Assembly: GCF_001295925.1 (NCBI RefSeq)
Contig: NZ_LJHQ01000022.1
Location: forward strand, 1-64,000
Length of the DNA: 64,000 nt
From: Allobosea sp. AAP35
GTDB lineage: Bacteria; Pseudomonadota; Alphaproteobacteria; Rhizobiales; Beijerinckiaceae
Reading direction: 5' to 3'
This document shows positions 36,360 through 46,747 of this stretch, piece by piece. Each line of letters opens with the position of its first letter. Position 1 is the stretch's first letter. The position numbers were made by a program, and so were the translations under genes. The notes under the pieces are model-generated. The model searched no databases. It had not been told where the DNA came from and saw nothing but the letters and a program-made list of their open reading frames with translations.

Positions 36360-36514
36360 ACGAAGTCCAATGTGGCGGACGAAATCCTTTTTGTCAACGC
36401 GATCGTTCTTTTAAAGAAACGAAACTCGCAGGATTGCTCATCCCCGCACTGCCTTTGGCGGAGAAGGATCCTCCGGGTCGATGCGAAGCGGCCCATGACA
36501 GGCCGGCCCGCGCG
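36360..36514. promoter_or_regulatory. Divergent promoter region, methionine transporter and coaBC
   Basis: This AT-richer stretch contains CGATCGTTCTTTTAAAG at about 36401-36417 and lies between the SAM-II-like leader (minus) and coaBC (plus). Both transcripts must start here. A short TTCGGC/GCCGAA hairpin followed by ATGACG at 36343-36362 looks like a remnant of a GTCAT-family repeat. No specific operator was recognised. Confidence 0.4.
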
Positions 36515-37831
36515 ATGCTAGGAAACAGCGCCTCAGCTTCAGGAACGCTTGCCTTGTCCGCCTCCCGCTCCATCCTGCTGATCATCGGTGGTGGCATCGC
36601 CGCCTATAAATGTCTGGAGCTGATCCGCCGGTTGAAGGATCGCGGCATCGCCGCGCGCTGCATCCTGACCCAGGCGGGCGAGCAGTTCGTGACGCCGCTC
36701 GCCGTCTCCTCGCTTGCCGGCGAGCGCTGCTTCACCGACCTGTTCTCGCTGACGGACGAGGCCGATATCGGCCATATCGCGCTGTCACGCTCGACAGACC
36801 TCCTGGTCGTGGCGCCAGCCACCGCCGATCTGATCGCCAAGATGGCCAATGGGCTCGCCAACGATCTCGCCTCGACGGCGCTGCTGGCGACCGACAAGCG
36901 CGTGCTGATCGCGCCCGCGATGAACCCGCGGATGTGGCTGCACCCGGCCACGCGCCGCAACATGGCGCAGCTCCAGAAGGACGGCGTGCTCGTCGTCGGG
37001 CCCAATGCCGGCGCGATGGCCGAGCGGGGCGAAAGCGGCGTGGGCCGGATGGCGGAGCCCGCCGAGATCCTGGCGGCGATCGAGGCCACGCTCGCTGGCG
37101 AAGCGCCCTCCCCGCAGCGTGCGATCGGATTTCTCGGCCGGTTGCCCGGAGGCGGCCCGGATTCACAGGGTCCGCTGGCCGGCCGGCATGTGCTGGTGAC
37201 CTCGGGCCCGACGCATGAGGCGATCGACCCCGTGCGCTACATCGCCAACCGCTCCTCGGGCAAGCAGGGGCACGCGATCGCGGCTGCGGCCGCCGCCGCC
37301 GGGGCGCGCGTGACGCTGGTGTCTGGCCCCGTCGCCATCCCCGATCCGGCCGGCGTCGAGACGGTGCATGTCGAATCGGCGCGACAGATGCTGGCCGCGG
37401 TCGAGGCGGCGCTGCCGGCGCAGATCGCGATCTTCACCGCCGCGGTCGCCGATTGGCGGGTGGCCGATGCCGCGCCCGAAAAGATGAAGAAGGATGGCGG
37501 CGGCCTGCCGCCTCTGGCCCTGGTCGAGAACCCCGACATCCTTGCCACCATCGCGCAGCGGGCGAGCGGCCGTCCCGAGCTCGTCGTCGGCTTTGCCGCC
37601 GAGACGCAGAATGTCGTTGCCTATGCACAGGCGAAGCTCGCCAAGAAGGGCTGCGATCTGATCGTCGCCAACGATGTCGGCGGCACGGGGGTGATGGGCG
37701 GCGACGTCAACACCGTGCATCTGGTGACGCGGGAGGGGGTCGAGAGCTGGCCGACGCTGGCCAAGTCGGAGGTCGCCAATCGTCTCGTCGATCATCTGAC
37801 GCGGCTGCTCGGCTCGCAGGGCGGCAGGTAA
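36515..37831 (+). CDS. coaBC: Bifunctional phosphopantothenoylcysteine decarboxylase / phosphopantothenate-cysteine ligase
   Basis: This protein of about 438 residues makes 4'-phosphopantetheine for coenzyme A. The CoaC part (about 14-200) has GGGIAAYK, the active-site histidine in [10 protein letters not shown] and the FMN/substrate motif PAMNPRMW. The usual ACGD/E cysteine segment reads [15 protein letters not shown] instead, so the classic cysteine is absent. The CoaB part (about 220-435) has [15 protein letters not shown] and GGDVNTVH. The chosen ATG at 36515 gives a normal N-terminus. Longer or shorter starts are possible. dut follows after 5 bp. Confidence 0.92.
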   Translation: MLGNSASASGTLALSASRSILLIIGGGIAAYKCLELIRRLKDRGIAARCILTQAGEQFVTPLAVSSLAGERCFTDLFSLTDEADIGHIALSRSTDLLVVAPATADLIAKMANGLANDLASTALLATDKRVLIAPAMNPRMWLHPATRRNMAQLQKDGVLVVGPNAGAMAERGESGVGRMAEPAEILAAIEATLAGEAPSPQRAIGFLGRLPGGGPDSQGPLAGRHVLVTSGPTHEAIDPVRYIANRSSGKQGHAIAAAAAAAGARVTLVSGPVAIPDPAGVETVHVESARQMLAAVEAALPAQIAIFTAAVADWRVADAAPEKMKKDGGGLPPLALVENPDILATIAQRASGRPELVVGFAAETQNVVAYAQAKLAKKGCDLIVANDVGGTGVMGGDVNTVHLVTREGVESWPTLAKSEVANRLVDHLTRLLGSQGGR

Positions 37832-37836
37832 GCGTC

Positions 37837-38337
37837 ATGGTCAAGATTGCTTGTCTTCGCCTGCCGCATGGCGCCGGCCTGTCCCTGCCGGCTTATCAGA
37901 GCGCGGGCGCCGCCGGCATGGATCTGCGCGCCGCATTGCCTGCCGGGGCCGTGCTGGAACTGGCGCCCGGCGCGCGCGCGCTTGTGCCGACCGGGCTTTG
38001 CCTGCAACTGCCGGACGGATACGAAGCGCAGGTGCGGCCGCGTTCGGGGCTGGCCGCCACGCACGGCGTCACCGTGCTGAACGCTCCCGGAACGATCGAC
38101 AGCGATTATCGCGGCGAGGTCAAGGTCATCCTGATCAACCATGGGCAGGAGACGTTCGCGATCGGGCGCGGCGACCGGATCGCACAGCTGGTCGTCGCGC
38201 CGGTGACGCGCGCCATGATGGCCGAGGCGCTGACGCTCGACGAGACCGAGCGTGGCCCCGGCGGCTTCGGCTCGACCGGCGTGCTGGATGCAGGCTTGCA
38301 GCCTGGGGATGCGAACCCGGAAGGAGCCGTCGCGTGA
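37837..38337 (+). CDS. dut: dUTP diphosphatase
   Basis: This 166-residue trimeric dUTPase hydrolyses dUTP to dUMP and pyrophosphate, keeping uracil out of DNA. All five family motifs are visible: [28 protein letters not shown] with the catalytic aspartate, RGDRIAQLV, and the flexible C-terminal [11 protein letters not shown]. It starts 5 bp after coaBC, a common alphaproteobacterial neighbour, and its stop overlaps the Rrf2 regulator's GTG start (GTGA). Confidence 0.95.
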   Translation: MVKIACLRLPHGAGLSLPAYQSAGAAGMDLRAALPAGAVLELAPGARALVPTGLCLQLPDGYEAQVRPRSGLAATHGVTVLNAPGTIDSDYRGEVKVILINHGQETFAIGRGDRIAQLVVAPVTRAMMAEALTLDETERGPGGFGSTGVLDAGLQPGDANPEGAVA

Positions 38338-38786
38338 ACCTGTTGTCGCGACGCAGCCAGCTTGCCATCGCGGCGGTGGTGGACATCGCCCTGCATGCCC
38401 GGCCCTCGCCGGTCGCGGCCAAGCTCCTGGCGGCGCGCCACGATCTGCCACCGCGCCATCTGGAGACGTTGCTGCAGGCGCTGGTGAGGGTCGGCATTCT
38501 CAAGGGCGTGCGCGGCCCGCGCGGCGGCTACGAACTGGCACGCGAGCGCCGCAGGATCACCGCCGGCGACATCGCGCGCGCCGCCATGCAGGAAACTGGC
38601 GACGAAAGCCTTGGGCCCGCGCCGCAGTCCCGCCTCGTCGATGATGTGATCGGGCCTGAGGTGATGCGCGCCTCGCAGGCCTTCCTTTCCGTGCTCGACG
38701 CGATCAGCGTCGAGGAACTCTGTCGCCGGGCGCAAACCCTGTCCGGCGTCGACCAGGACAGAGCCGGCGCCGATTTCACCATCTAA
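38334..38786 (+). CDS. Rrf2 family transcriptional regulator
   Basis: This 150-residue winged-helix regulator of the Rrf2 family has a helix-turn-helix (about 25-65, [21 protein letters not shown]) and wing [11 protein letters not shown]. It has only one cysteine and lacks the three-cysteine [Fe-S] ligand set of IscR and NsrR. That places it nearer CymR-type members that sense cysteine-synthesis status through CysK. The GTG start has a strong AAGGAG site and overlaps dut by 4 bp. cysK is the next gene, which supports a role in sulfur regulation. The signal is inferred. Confidence 0.87.
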   Translation: MNLLSRRSQLAIAAVVDIALHARPSPVAAKLLAARHDLPPRHLETLLQALVRVGILKGVRGPRGGYELARERRRITAGDIARAAMQETGDESLGPAPQSRLVDDVIGPEVMRASQAFLSVLDAISVEELCRRAQTLSGVDQDRAGADFTI

Positions 38787-38884
38787 TTCTGTGATTAATC
38801 GAATTCATCGACAGCGCATGTGAATAAGTCTAGGCTTATGCATGAAGCGTCGGGTTCGAACACCGATCGCACAAGGAGCATGTC
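38787..38884 (+). promoter_or_regulatory. cysK promoter region with candidate operator
   Basis: The 98-bp gap between the Rrf2 gene and cysK is notably AT-rich for this genome. It includes an imperfect palindrome around TGATTAATCGAATTCA (about 38792-38807) and later TAGGCTTATGCAT. An Rrf2-type operator for the upstream regulator is plausible but not matched to a known consensus. The ribosome site AAGGAG lies 6 bp before the cysK ATG. Confidence 0.4.
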
Positions 38885-39871
<987 letters not shown>

Positions 39872-39910
39872 AACAAGCCCGGCAGGGCCGTCACCACCGA
39901 AAGAAGTCCA

Positions 39911-39947
39911 CCAGGCCCGATCGACCGATCGGGCCTGGTTCGTTTTC
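39911..39947 (+). terminator. Intrinsic terminator of cysK
   Basis: ACCAGGCCCGATCG and CGATCGGGCCTGGT form a perfect 14-bp inverted repeat with a two-base centre, followed by TCGTTTTCG. It lies 40 bp after the cysK stop, between cysK and the convergent histidine kinase, and is the most regular hairpin in the window. Confidence 0.85.
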
Positions 39948-39967
39948 GGGTCGAGAGTTGCGCCCGT

Positions 39968-41338
39968 TCAGTCCCGCCGGGGGAAGATCAGCTTCACACA
40001 GGTGCCGGGTCGGTCGGCGCCCGGAGTGAGCGGGGTCGAGGTCATCGTCGCCTTCATGCTCCGGAGCAGGCTCGCGATGACGGTCTGACCCAGGCCCTTG
40101 GCCTCGATCTCGGCGGGCATGCCGACGCCGTCATCCTCCACCGAGAGAGCCAGCGCAGGGACGCCCTGCATCGCCGTTTCCTCGAAGCGAATGACGATCT
40201 TGCCCGACAGGCCGTCGGGAAAGGCGTGCTTGATCGCGTTCGTGACCAATTCGTTGACGATGACAACGAAGGACACCGCGTCGCGGCCCGGCAGCCGGAT
40301 CGCGCTCATCGCCAGCGAGAGTTCGATCGGACGGCCCTCGGCAGCCTTGCCGATCTCGGCCAGCAGATCCTCCATATAGGGACGGGCCTCGATCTCGTCG
40401 GTCTCGAGGTCGAGCCGCAGGCGGCGTTGTCCGGCGGCGATTGCCTGGATGCGTGACTGCGCCTGCTGCAAAGCGAGGCGCACCGCCGGCTCGCGACTCT
40501 GCCGGCTCTGGACGTTGAGCAGCGCCGAGACCATCGCCAGATTGTTGCCGACACGGTGGCTCACATCACGCAGCAGCGCCTCCATGCGCAAGCGCTCGTT
40601 TTCGAGTTCGCTGGTCCGTTCGCCGACGATACCTTCCAGCCGGGCGTTGCTTGCGGCCAGCGAGACGCTCCGGCGCTGGCGAATGCGGAACTGCTGCCAG
40701 GCGGCGAAGGCGAGAGCGGCCAGCGCCACCACGATCCCGATGCTTGCCAGAAGGCGGCGCCGTTCCTCATTGCGATTGAGCGATATGAGGCGAACGTTCT
40801 CGGCGAGCTGGACCTGCTGGATGCCATCGCGCACATCCTCCATCGCGCCTATGCCGTCGCCTTTGAGGATGACCGCGAGGGCCTCGCTTTGGCGACCATC
40901 GCGCGCAAGAGCCACCGTCGCATCGAGTTCGGCGAGCTTTCGGTCGATCGGCTCCACCAATGAGGCGACCCGCGACTTCTGCTGCGGATCGTCCGTCACC
41001 AACTGCTGCAGCGCCTCCAAAGCAGGCAGGGCGGCACCGCGTCCGCTCTCGAACGGATCGAGATAGCTGGCCGTGCCGGTGAGCATGTACCCGCGCTGGC
41101 CTGTTTCGGCATCGCGCAAATGGCCGAGCAAACGTTCGGCGCTCTCCCGAACAGCGATGGCGCGCGAAACCTGGGCAGCAGTAATCTGCGCCTGGAAATT
41201 GATCCAGGCTGCCAGCACCACGGCAACCGCCACGACGCCCATGGCCACGACAGCGACCGTCGCGGCACTGAGACGCTCCCAGAAAGCCGGGACCGCGGGA
41301 ATAATCGCGCGTGCGCGAGGCCTCGGCTGATTCTGCAT
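39968..41338 (-). CDS. CHASE3-domain sensor histidine kinase (HisKA_2 type)
   Basis: This 456-residue membrane sensor has TM1 (about 28-50), a periplasmic CHASE3 domain with 'DAETGQRGYMLTG' near residue 78, TM2 (about 195-215), a coiled linker (ERTSELENERLRMEALL), a HisKA_2 dimerisation helix and a HATPase domain. The phospho-acceptor histidine is in RDVSHRVGNN, and the ATP-binding residues include NELVTNAIKHA and DDGVGMP. No response regulator is encoded nearby, so it is an orphan kinase. Such kinases often feed the alphaproteobacterial general stress response, which is only an inference here. Confidence 0.9.
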   Translation of the reverse strand: MQNQPRPRARAIIPAVPAFWERLSAATVAVVAMGVVAVAVVLAAWINFQAQITAAQVSRAIAVRESAERLLGHLRDAETGQRGYMLTGTASYLDPFESGRGAALPALEALQQLVTDDPQQKSRVASLVEPIDRKLAELDATVALARDGRQSEALAVILKGDGIGAMEDVRDGIQQVQLAENVRLISLNRNEERRRLLASIGIVVALAALAFAAWQQFRIRQRRSVSLAASNARLEGIVGERTSELENERLRMEALLRDVSHRVGNNLAMVSALLNVQSRQSREPAVRLALQQAQSRIQAIAAGQRRLRLDLETDEIEARPYMEDLLAEIGKAAEGRPIELSLAMSAIRLPGRDAVSFVVIVNELVTNAIKHAFPDGLSGKIVIRFEETAMQGVPALALSVEDDGVGMPAEIEAKGLGQTVIASLLRSMKATMTSTPLTPGADRPGTCVKLIFPRRD

Positions 41339-41429
41339 CCACCCGTGTTACAGGCGGATGGCGGCGGCGCTTATGTAAAATGACAGGCGCATTCTCACGT
41401 TTTCGCAGCAAATGTGGCGCTGCGCCCGT

Positions 41430-41861
41430 TCAGGCCTCGTCTTCCCCACCACCGGTGAAGAACTGTCGTCCAAGCAGGGCGCCCAGGACCACGACGCCGC
41501 CGACCATGGCGATGCGCCACTTGCTGCGCGACCTCATGCCCGAGCCGAGAAGCTTGGCGGCGAACGGCGCCGCGACCAGCGCGGTCGCCGCCATCGGTCG
41601 GCCGGGACGCGGACGGTTCTTGAGATACATCGCACCGCCGAGCGCCAGCAGGGCCGTCACCAGCAGACCACCCGCGACGAACAGGCTTGCCTCGACCATC
41701 CCGTATCGGAACGAGAGCATCGTGTGCAGCGCGCTTAGCGCGTAGCCACCGGCGCAGACCACAAGCAGGCCCGCAAAGCCCATGAGACCGTAGATGGTGA
41801 GGTTGCGCCTGACCGCCCCGGATATCTCCGAGGTGATATAGCCTCCGATTCCCCCAAGCAT
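41430..41861 (-). CDS. Phage holin-like / DUF1469-type membrane protein
   Basis: This 143-residue protein has three to four hydrophobic helices. The first two (about 22-45 and 58-80) match the actinobacterial/proteobacterial holin-3-like (Phage_holin_3_6) fold. Despite the family name there are no other phage genes around. It lies 4 bp downstream of a DUF883 gene, a common pairing with membrane-stress or ribosome-hibernation functions in the related YqjD/YqjE cluster of E. coli. Confidence 0.8.
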   Translation of the reverse strand: MLGGIGGYITSEISGAVRRNLTIYGLMGFAGLLVVCAGGYALSALHTMLSFRYGMVEASLFVAGGLLVTALLALGGAMYLKNRPRPGRPMAATALVAAPFAAKLLGSGMRSRSKWRIAMVGGVVVLGALLGRQFFTGGGEDEA

Positions 41862-41865
41862 CGGT

Positions 41866-42228
41866 TCACCGTGCCGAAAGGAAGCCGACGAACAGGCCGA
41901 CTGCCGCCGCCAGCCCCAATGCGCGCAGCGGGCGCTCGCGGATTTCGTCCTCGATCAGCCGCTGAAGATCGGTTGCCTGTTCCTTCGCGACATCGACCAT
42001 CCGGTCCGTGTCGACCCCGACCGAGCGCAGCGTCTCGCTGACCGTGGCCACCAGTTCCTCGGCCCCGCGCGTCAGGCTGTCCTCGAGCGCACCGGCCTCG
42101 CGCTTGACGCGATCTGCAGTGTCCCTGGCGCCGTCGGCCACCTTTTCGCTACCGGAGACGATGTCATCCTTGACGTTTTTGATGGCCGTTTCGGCCTCGC
42201 GTTTCGCGGAAGTCGTGGTGGTTGGCAT
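41866..42228 (-). CDS. DUF883 (ElaB/YqjD-like) membrane-anchored protein
   Basis: This 120-residue protein is a long charged amphipathic helix followed by one C-terminal membrane segment (IRERPLRALGLAAAVGLFVGFLSAR), the ElaB/YqjD/DUF883 layout. In E. coli YqjD binds stationary-phase ribosomes and anchors them at the membrane. The start is set at 42228 because AAGGA lies just ahead of it. An upstream in-frame ATG at 42258 is possible. It is cotranscribed with the holin-like gene. Confidence 0.85.
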   Translation of the reverse strand: MPTTTTSAKREAETAIKNVKDDIVSGSEKVADGARDTADRVKREAGALEDSLTRGAEELVATVSETLRSVGVDTDRMVDVAKEQATDLQRLIEDEIRERPLRALGLAAAVGLFVGFLSAR

Positions 42229-42356
42229 GTCGCTGGTTCCTTGCATCGATCGGTTCAATTAGCGTTTCTCGTCAGCGGTTATGACCTGCTGATCACAGTC
42301 GGACGTGCTTTGCGAGGCAACGCCGGTGGACCGTGCGGGGTTCCGTCGCAGGGCTA

Positions 42357-43511
42357 TCAGGCCGGCACTGGCGCCGCCTGAGCTGTGTCCTGCTGCCCCG
42401 GGTCCTGTGCCTCCGCCGCCTGGGCCGCGCGGTAACGGGCAAACTCCTCCTGCGCCACCATGGCAACGAGCAGGATCGGAGTCGAGAGAACAGCGCCAAG
42501 CGGTCCCCAAAGCCAGAGCCAGAAGATGAAGCCAATGAAGACGAGAAAGGGCGAGACCGTCAGCCGGTTTCCGACGAAGACCGGGGTGACAACATTGCCT
42601 TCGATCATGTTGACGAAGAAATAGGCCAAAGCAGGCCACAGCGCCGTCAGCAGGAACGGCGCATCGATCAGGGCTCCGGCGAACAGCATCACCGTGACGA
42701 TCATCGGCCCGATGAAGGCAAGGTAGTTCAGAACGAAGGCGAGCGCGCCCCAGAAGATCGGAAAGGGCAGACCTGCCATCCAGGCGATGGTCATGGTCAC
42801 GACGCCCATGCCCAGATTGATCAGCGTGACCAGCCCGAAATAGCGCGCGACACGCGTCTCGATCTCCTGAAAAAAGGCGCCGGCGGACTTGCGAGCACCG
42901 CGGCCGAGACAGAAGCGCAGCGCGCGCGCCTTGAGATGACGGCGGGTCGCCAGCCAGAAATAGACGGTCGCGACGAAGACCAGCATGCCGCCGGCAACCG
43001 CCGAGGAGGAGACGGCGATGTCGATCAGCGGGTTGCCCTGGGAGATGCTGAGCTCGGCGCCGCTCTTGCCGGTCAGCGCACCAATGGCAGCCTTGGCCTG
43101 ATCCATCACCGCCACGACGCCGACGAGCTTGGTCTTCATCGCCGCCATCATCGCCGGACCCTGATCGCTCCATGCCGCCATCGGCACGGCGAGCACGGTG
43201 ATCGCGGACCCGATCACGCCGAGAAAGAGCAGAACGATGATTGCCGCCGCCAGATGCTGCGGGACGTTGCGACGGACCATCCAGTCGACGGCAGGCCCGA
43301 GCACGAGCCCGAAGATGATACCGGCCACGATCGGCAAGGTAATGGCCTGCGTCAGATGCAACGCGGCGGTCGCCAGGATGACGAAGATGCCGATGATCGT
43401 GTAGCGGACGATCAGATCATGTTCGGACGGCGTCACGTCCTCATGCAGATCCTCGACCTCCGGTTCCGCCATGTAACGCGGAAAGGGTTTCCAGACGGAT
43501 GAGCTGAGCAT
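42357..43511 (-). CDS. AI-2E family transporter (PerM/TqsA-like)
   Basis: This 384-residue inner-membrane protein has about eight helices and the family's C-terminal signature region 'NMIEGNVVTPVFVGNRLTVSP' near residues 300-320. Members export diverse small molecules. The 'AI-2 exporter' name does not prove quorum-signal transport. It has an acidic cytoplasmic N-terminus and an Ala/Gln-rich tail. It lies upstream of the DUF883 and holin-like genes on the same strand, separated by 128 bp. Confidence 0.85.
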   Translation of the reverse strand: MLSSSVWKPFPRYMAEPEVEDLHEDVTPSEHDLIVRYTIIGIFVILATAALHLTQAITLPIVAGIIFGLVLGPAVDWMVRRNVPQHLAAAIIVLLFLGVIGSAITVLAVPMAAWSDQGPAMMAAMKTKLVGVVAVMDQAKAAIGALTGKSGAELSISQGNPLIDIAVSSSAVAGGMLVFVATVYFWLATRRHLKARALRFCLGRGARKSAGAFFQEIETRVARYFGLVTLINLGMGVVTMTIAWMAGLPFPIFWGALAFVLNYLAFIGPMIVTVMLFAGALIDAPFLLTALWPALAYFFVNMIEGNVVTPVFVGNRLTVSPFLVFIGFIFWLWLWGPLGAVLSTPILLVAMVAQEEFARYRAAQAAEAQDPGQQDTAQAAPVPA

Positions 43512-43589
43512 GAGTTCGGATCCAACGCGCGAACCGCGCCCCCCCGGCGCGTCGCCAGCGATAACGTCGGCTTGCCGGCGAAGGTTCCG

Positions 43590-46500
43590 CTAATGCGCCT
43601 CGTCCCAATTGCCCGCCGCACGGGCGTCGACCTGGAGCGGCACCCGCAGCTGGACGGCCGGATGCGGCGCCTCGACCATCACCCGCCTGATCACCGGCAG
43701 CGCCGCTTCGACCTGATGGTCGGGCACTTCGAAGACCAGTTCGTCATGGACCTGCAGGAGCATGCGGACATCGAGCCTGGCTGCTTCCAGCGCGTCTTCC
43801 ATGCGGATCATGGCCCGGCGGATGATGTCGGCGGCAGAGCCTTGAATCGGCGCGTTGATCGCCTGACGCTCGACGAAGGCGCGCTCGGAGGGGTTCTTCG
43901 AGGCCACCGCCGGGAAATGGCAGATGCGCCCGAAGATCGTCTCGACATGGCCGTTGGCGCGCACGAAAGTCTTGGTCTGATCCATATAGTCGCGGATGCC
44001 CGGGAAGCGCTCGAAATATTTGCGGATATAGGCGCTGGCCTCCTCGCGGCCGATGCCGAGCTGGTTGGCGAGGCCGAAGGCCGAAATGCCGTAGATGATG
44101 CCGAAATTGATCGCCTTGGCGCGGCGACGCACCTCGCTCGGCATGCCCAGAACGGGGACGCCGAACATTTCGGACGCCGTCATCGCATGGATGTCGATGC
44201 CATCGGCGAAGGCTTGGCGGAGCTGCGGGATCTCTGCGATATGGGCGAGCAGCCGCAGCTCGATCTGGCTGTAATCGGCCGAGACCAGCTTGTAGCCCTT
44301 CTCGGGGATGAAGGCGGTCCGGATCTTGCGGCCGGCTTCGGTGCGGATCGGGATGTTCTGGAGATTGGGCTCGGAGGAGGACAGCCGGCCCGTCGTGGTG
44401 GCCGCCAGCGCAAAGGAGGTGTGCACGCGCTGCGTCTGCGGGTTCACATAGGCCGGCAGCGAGTCGGTATAGGTCGATTTCAGCTTCGAGAGCTGGCGCC
44501 ATTCCAGGATTTTCGAGGGCAAAGGATGGCCCTGCTCGGCCAGTTCCTCGAGCACGCCGGCGCCTGTCGCCCATTGGCCGGTCGCGGTCTTCTTGGCGCC
44601 AGCAAGGCCCATCTTGCCGAACAGGATGTCGCCGAGCTGCTTGGGCGAGCCGATGGTGAATTTCTCGCCGGCGATCTCGTGGATCTCGTCCTCCAGCCGC
44701 GCCAGCGACTGGGCGAATTCGCCCGAGAGCCGCGACAGGATCTGCCGGTCGATCGCGATGCCGCGCGCCTCCATGCGGGCCAGTACGGCGATCAGCGGCC
44801 GCTCCAGCGTCTCATAGACCGTCGTGCGACCCTCCGCCGCCAGGCGCGGTTTGAGCGCGAGCCAGAGCCGCAGCGTCACGTCGGCGTCCTCGGCGGCATA
44901 GTCCGTCGCCTTGTCGAGCGCGACCTTGTCGAAGGTGACCTGCGCCTTGCCGGTGCCGGCGACCTGCCCGAAGGTGATCGTCTCATGGCCGAGATGCAGC
45001 TCGGAGAGGCGATCCATGCCATGCGTGTTGTTGCCGGCATCGAGCGCGTAGGAAATCAGCATCGTGTCCTCGATCGGGGCGACGTCGAGGCCGTAGCGCT
45101 TGAGGAGCACGAGGTCGTATTTCAGGTTCTGGCCGATCTTGAGCACGCCGGGATCGGCGAGCACGGGCTTGAGCGCGGCCAGCGCCTGGTCGAGCGGGAT
45201 CTGACCCTCCAGCATGCCGCCGCCGAAGAGATCGCTGCCGCCGCGATGCTGAAGCGGGATGTAGCAGGCCTTGTTCGGCGCAACGGCCATGGAGACGCCG
45301 ACGAGATCGGCCTGCATCGGGTCGATGGCGCTGGTCTCGGTGTCGATCGCGACCTGGCCGGCCTCGTAGGCGGCGGCGATCCAGCGATGGAGCGTGTCGA
45401 GATCGCGCACGCATTCATAGGCGCTCCGATCGATCTTGGCCGCGATCGCCTGGTTCTTCCGGGACGCCGCGAGATCGGCGGGCCTGAGCCAGCCATCGCC
45501 CTGGGCCGTCGCCGGCTGGGTGACGGCGGCGCTCGCCACCTGACCCAGCGAGGGCTGTCCCTCGCCGGCATCGCCACCGACATAAAGCGCCTTCAGCTCA
45601 GCCGCGCGCGCGCCGCCGGGCGCCAGATCGGCATCGGCGTCGATCGCCGCGACATCGGCGTCATAGGCCTCGCCGACCCGCTTGGTGATGGTGGTGAACT
45701 CCATCGCCTTGAGAAAGGCGACGAGGCGCACCGGATCGGGCTGGCCGAGCGTCAGATGCGACAGCGGCGTCTCGACCGCGACGTCGTCGACCAGCGTGAC
45801 GAGCTTGTGCGAGATGCGGATCTTCTCGACGATCTCGGGATTGGTCAGCGTCTCCCGGCGCTTGGGCTGCTTGATCTCGGAGGCGCGGGCGAGCAGCGTG
45901 TCGAGATCGCCATATTCGCCGATGAGCTGGGCCGCCGTCTTGATGCCGATGCCCGGCGCGCCCGGCACATTGTCGGTCGCGTCGCCGGCCAATGCCTGCA
46001 CATCGGTGACCCTGTCGGGCATCACGCCGAAATATTCGACGACCTCGGGCTCGCCGATCTTGCGCTCGGCGCGGAACCCCGCGCCCTTCTTGGCGTCGCC
46101 GGAGGCGGGGTCGTACATCGCCACGCCAGGCCGCACGAGCTGCATCAGATCCTTGTCGGCGGAGACGATCAGCACATCGGCGCCGGCCTCGCGCGCTTGT
46201 CTCGCATAGGTCGCGATCAGATCGTCGGCCTCGTAGACATCCTGCTCGACCGGCAGCAGGCCGAAGGCGCGCACCGCCTCGCGCATCAGCGGGAACTGCG
46301 GGATCAAATCCGGCGGCGGATCGGAGCGGTTGCCCTTATAGGCAGGGTAGATCGCCTTGCGGAACGAGTTCTCCGACTTGTCGAAGACGATGGCGAGATG
46401 GGTCGGGCGCACGCCGAGCACGCCCTCACGCACGAACTGGAACAGCTTGGTGGCGAAGAGCCGGACTGCGCCGGAGGGCAACCCATCGGAACGGGCATTG

Positions 46501-46634
46501 TATTTCCGGTCCTGATTGATCGACTGGAAATAGGCCCGGAAGATGAAGTTCGAGCCATCGACCAGGAAGAGATGGTCGCCGGGCTTGAGGTCCGGGGCGG
46601 CTGCCTCAGGGGCTATCTTGGCTGTCTCGCTCAT
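43590..46634 (-). CDS. polA: DNA polymerase I
   Basis: This 1014-residue repair and replication polymerase is complete. A 5'-3' exonuclease domain (about 1-300) starts FLVDGSNFIFRAYF. A 3'-5' exonuclease domain (about 375-570) retains the metal-binding pair in VAIDTETSAIDP and the tyrosine/aspartate motif YAAEDADVT, so proofreading is probably active. The polymerase domain has motif A SADYSQIELR, motif B RRRAKAINFGIIYG and motif C QVHDELVFEV. The ATG at 46634 is preferred over 46646. Length is slightly above E. coli Pol I because of a linker near residue 330. Confidence 0.96.
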   Translation of the reverse strand: MSETAKIAPEAAAPDLKPGDHLFLVDGSNFIFRAYFQSINQDRKYNARSDGLPSGAVRLFATKLFQFVREGVLGVRPTHLAIVFDKSENSFRKAIYPAYKGNRSDPPPDLIPQFPLMREAVRAFGLLPVEQDVYEADDLIATYARQAREAGADVLIVSADKDLMQLVRPGVAMYDPASGDAKKGAGFRAERKIGEPEVVEYFGVMPDRVTDVQALAGDATDNVPGAPGIGIKTAAQLIGEYGDLDTLLARASEIKQPKRRETLTNPEIVEKIRISHKLVTLVDDVAVETPLSHLTLGQPDPVRLVAFLKAMEFTTITKRVGEAYDADVAAIDADADLAPGGARAAELKALYVGGDAGEGQPSLGQVASAAVTQPATAQGDGWLRPADLAASRKNQAIAAKIDRSAYECVRDLDTLHRWIAAAYEAGQVAIDTETSAIDPMQADLVGVSMAVAPNKACYIPLQHRGGSDLFGGGMLEGQIPLDQALAALKPVLADPGVLKIGQNLKYDLVLLKRYGLDVAPIEDTMLISYALDAGNNTHGMDRLSELHLGHETITFGQVAGTGKAQVTFDKVALDKATDYAAEDADVTLRLWLALKPRLAAEGRTTVYETLERPLIAVLARMEARGIAIDRQILSRLSGEFAQSLARLEDEIHEIAGEKFTIGSPKQLGDILFGKMGLAGAKKTATGQWATGAGVLEELAEQGHPLPSKILEWRQLSKLKSTYTDSLPAYVNPQTQRVHTSFALAATTTGRLSSSEPNLQNIPIRTEAGRKIRTAFIPEKGYKLVSADYSQIELRLLAHIAEIPQLRQAFADGIDIHAMTASEMFGVPVLGMPSEVRRRAKAINFGIIYGISAFGLANQLGIGREEASAYIRKYFERFPGIRDYMDQTKTFVRANGHVETIFGRICHFPAVASKNPSERAFVERQAINAPIQGSAADIIRRAMIRMEDALEAARLDVRMLLQVHDELVFEVPDHQVEAALPVIRRVMVEAPHPAVQLRVPLQVDARAAGNWDEAH

Positions 46635-46669
46635 GGCGCGGACCATAGTGGGCCCGCGCCGGCAATGTC

Positions 46670-46738
46670 CATCGGCCGCAGCGGCCGATGTCGCAAGAAG
46701 CTGTCAGCAGCCAAACCGCCGGCCCGGAGACCGGCGGC
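46670..46738. repeat. Two hairpins between polA and the DHDPS-like gene
   Basis: CATCGGCCGC and GCGGCCGATG (46670-46690) form a nearly perfect palindrome. CCGCCGG...CCGGCGG (46717-46738) forms a 7-bp stem 10 bp beyond the DHDPS-like stop. The second may act as a terminator on the minus strand but lacks a T run. Confidence 0.6.
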
Positions 46739-46747
46739 AGCGCCGCT

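Noticed and set aside
38849-38866. GGGTTCGAA sequence resembling a tRNA T-loop before cysK
   Set aside because: No acceptor stem, anticodon arm or D-arm can be built around it.
41430-41861. Possible prophage remnant because of the holin-like gene
   Set aside because: No integrase, capsid, tail, lysin or attachment site is nearby. The DUF883/holin-like pair is a normal chromosomal arrangement.
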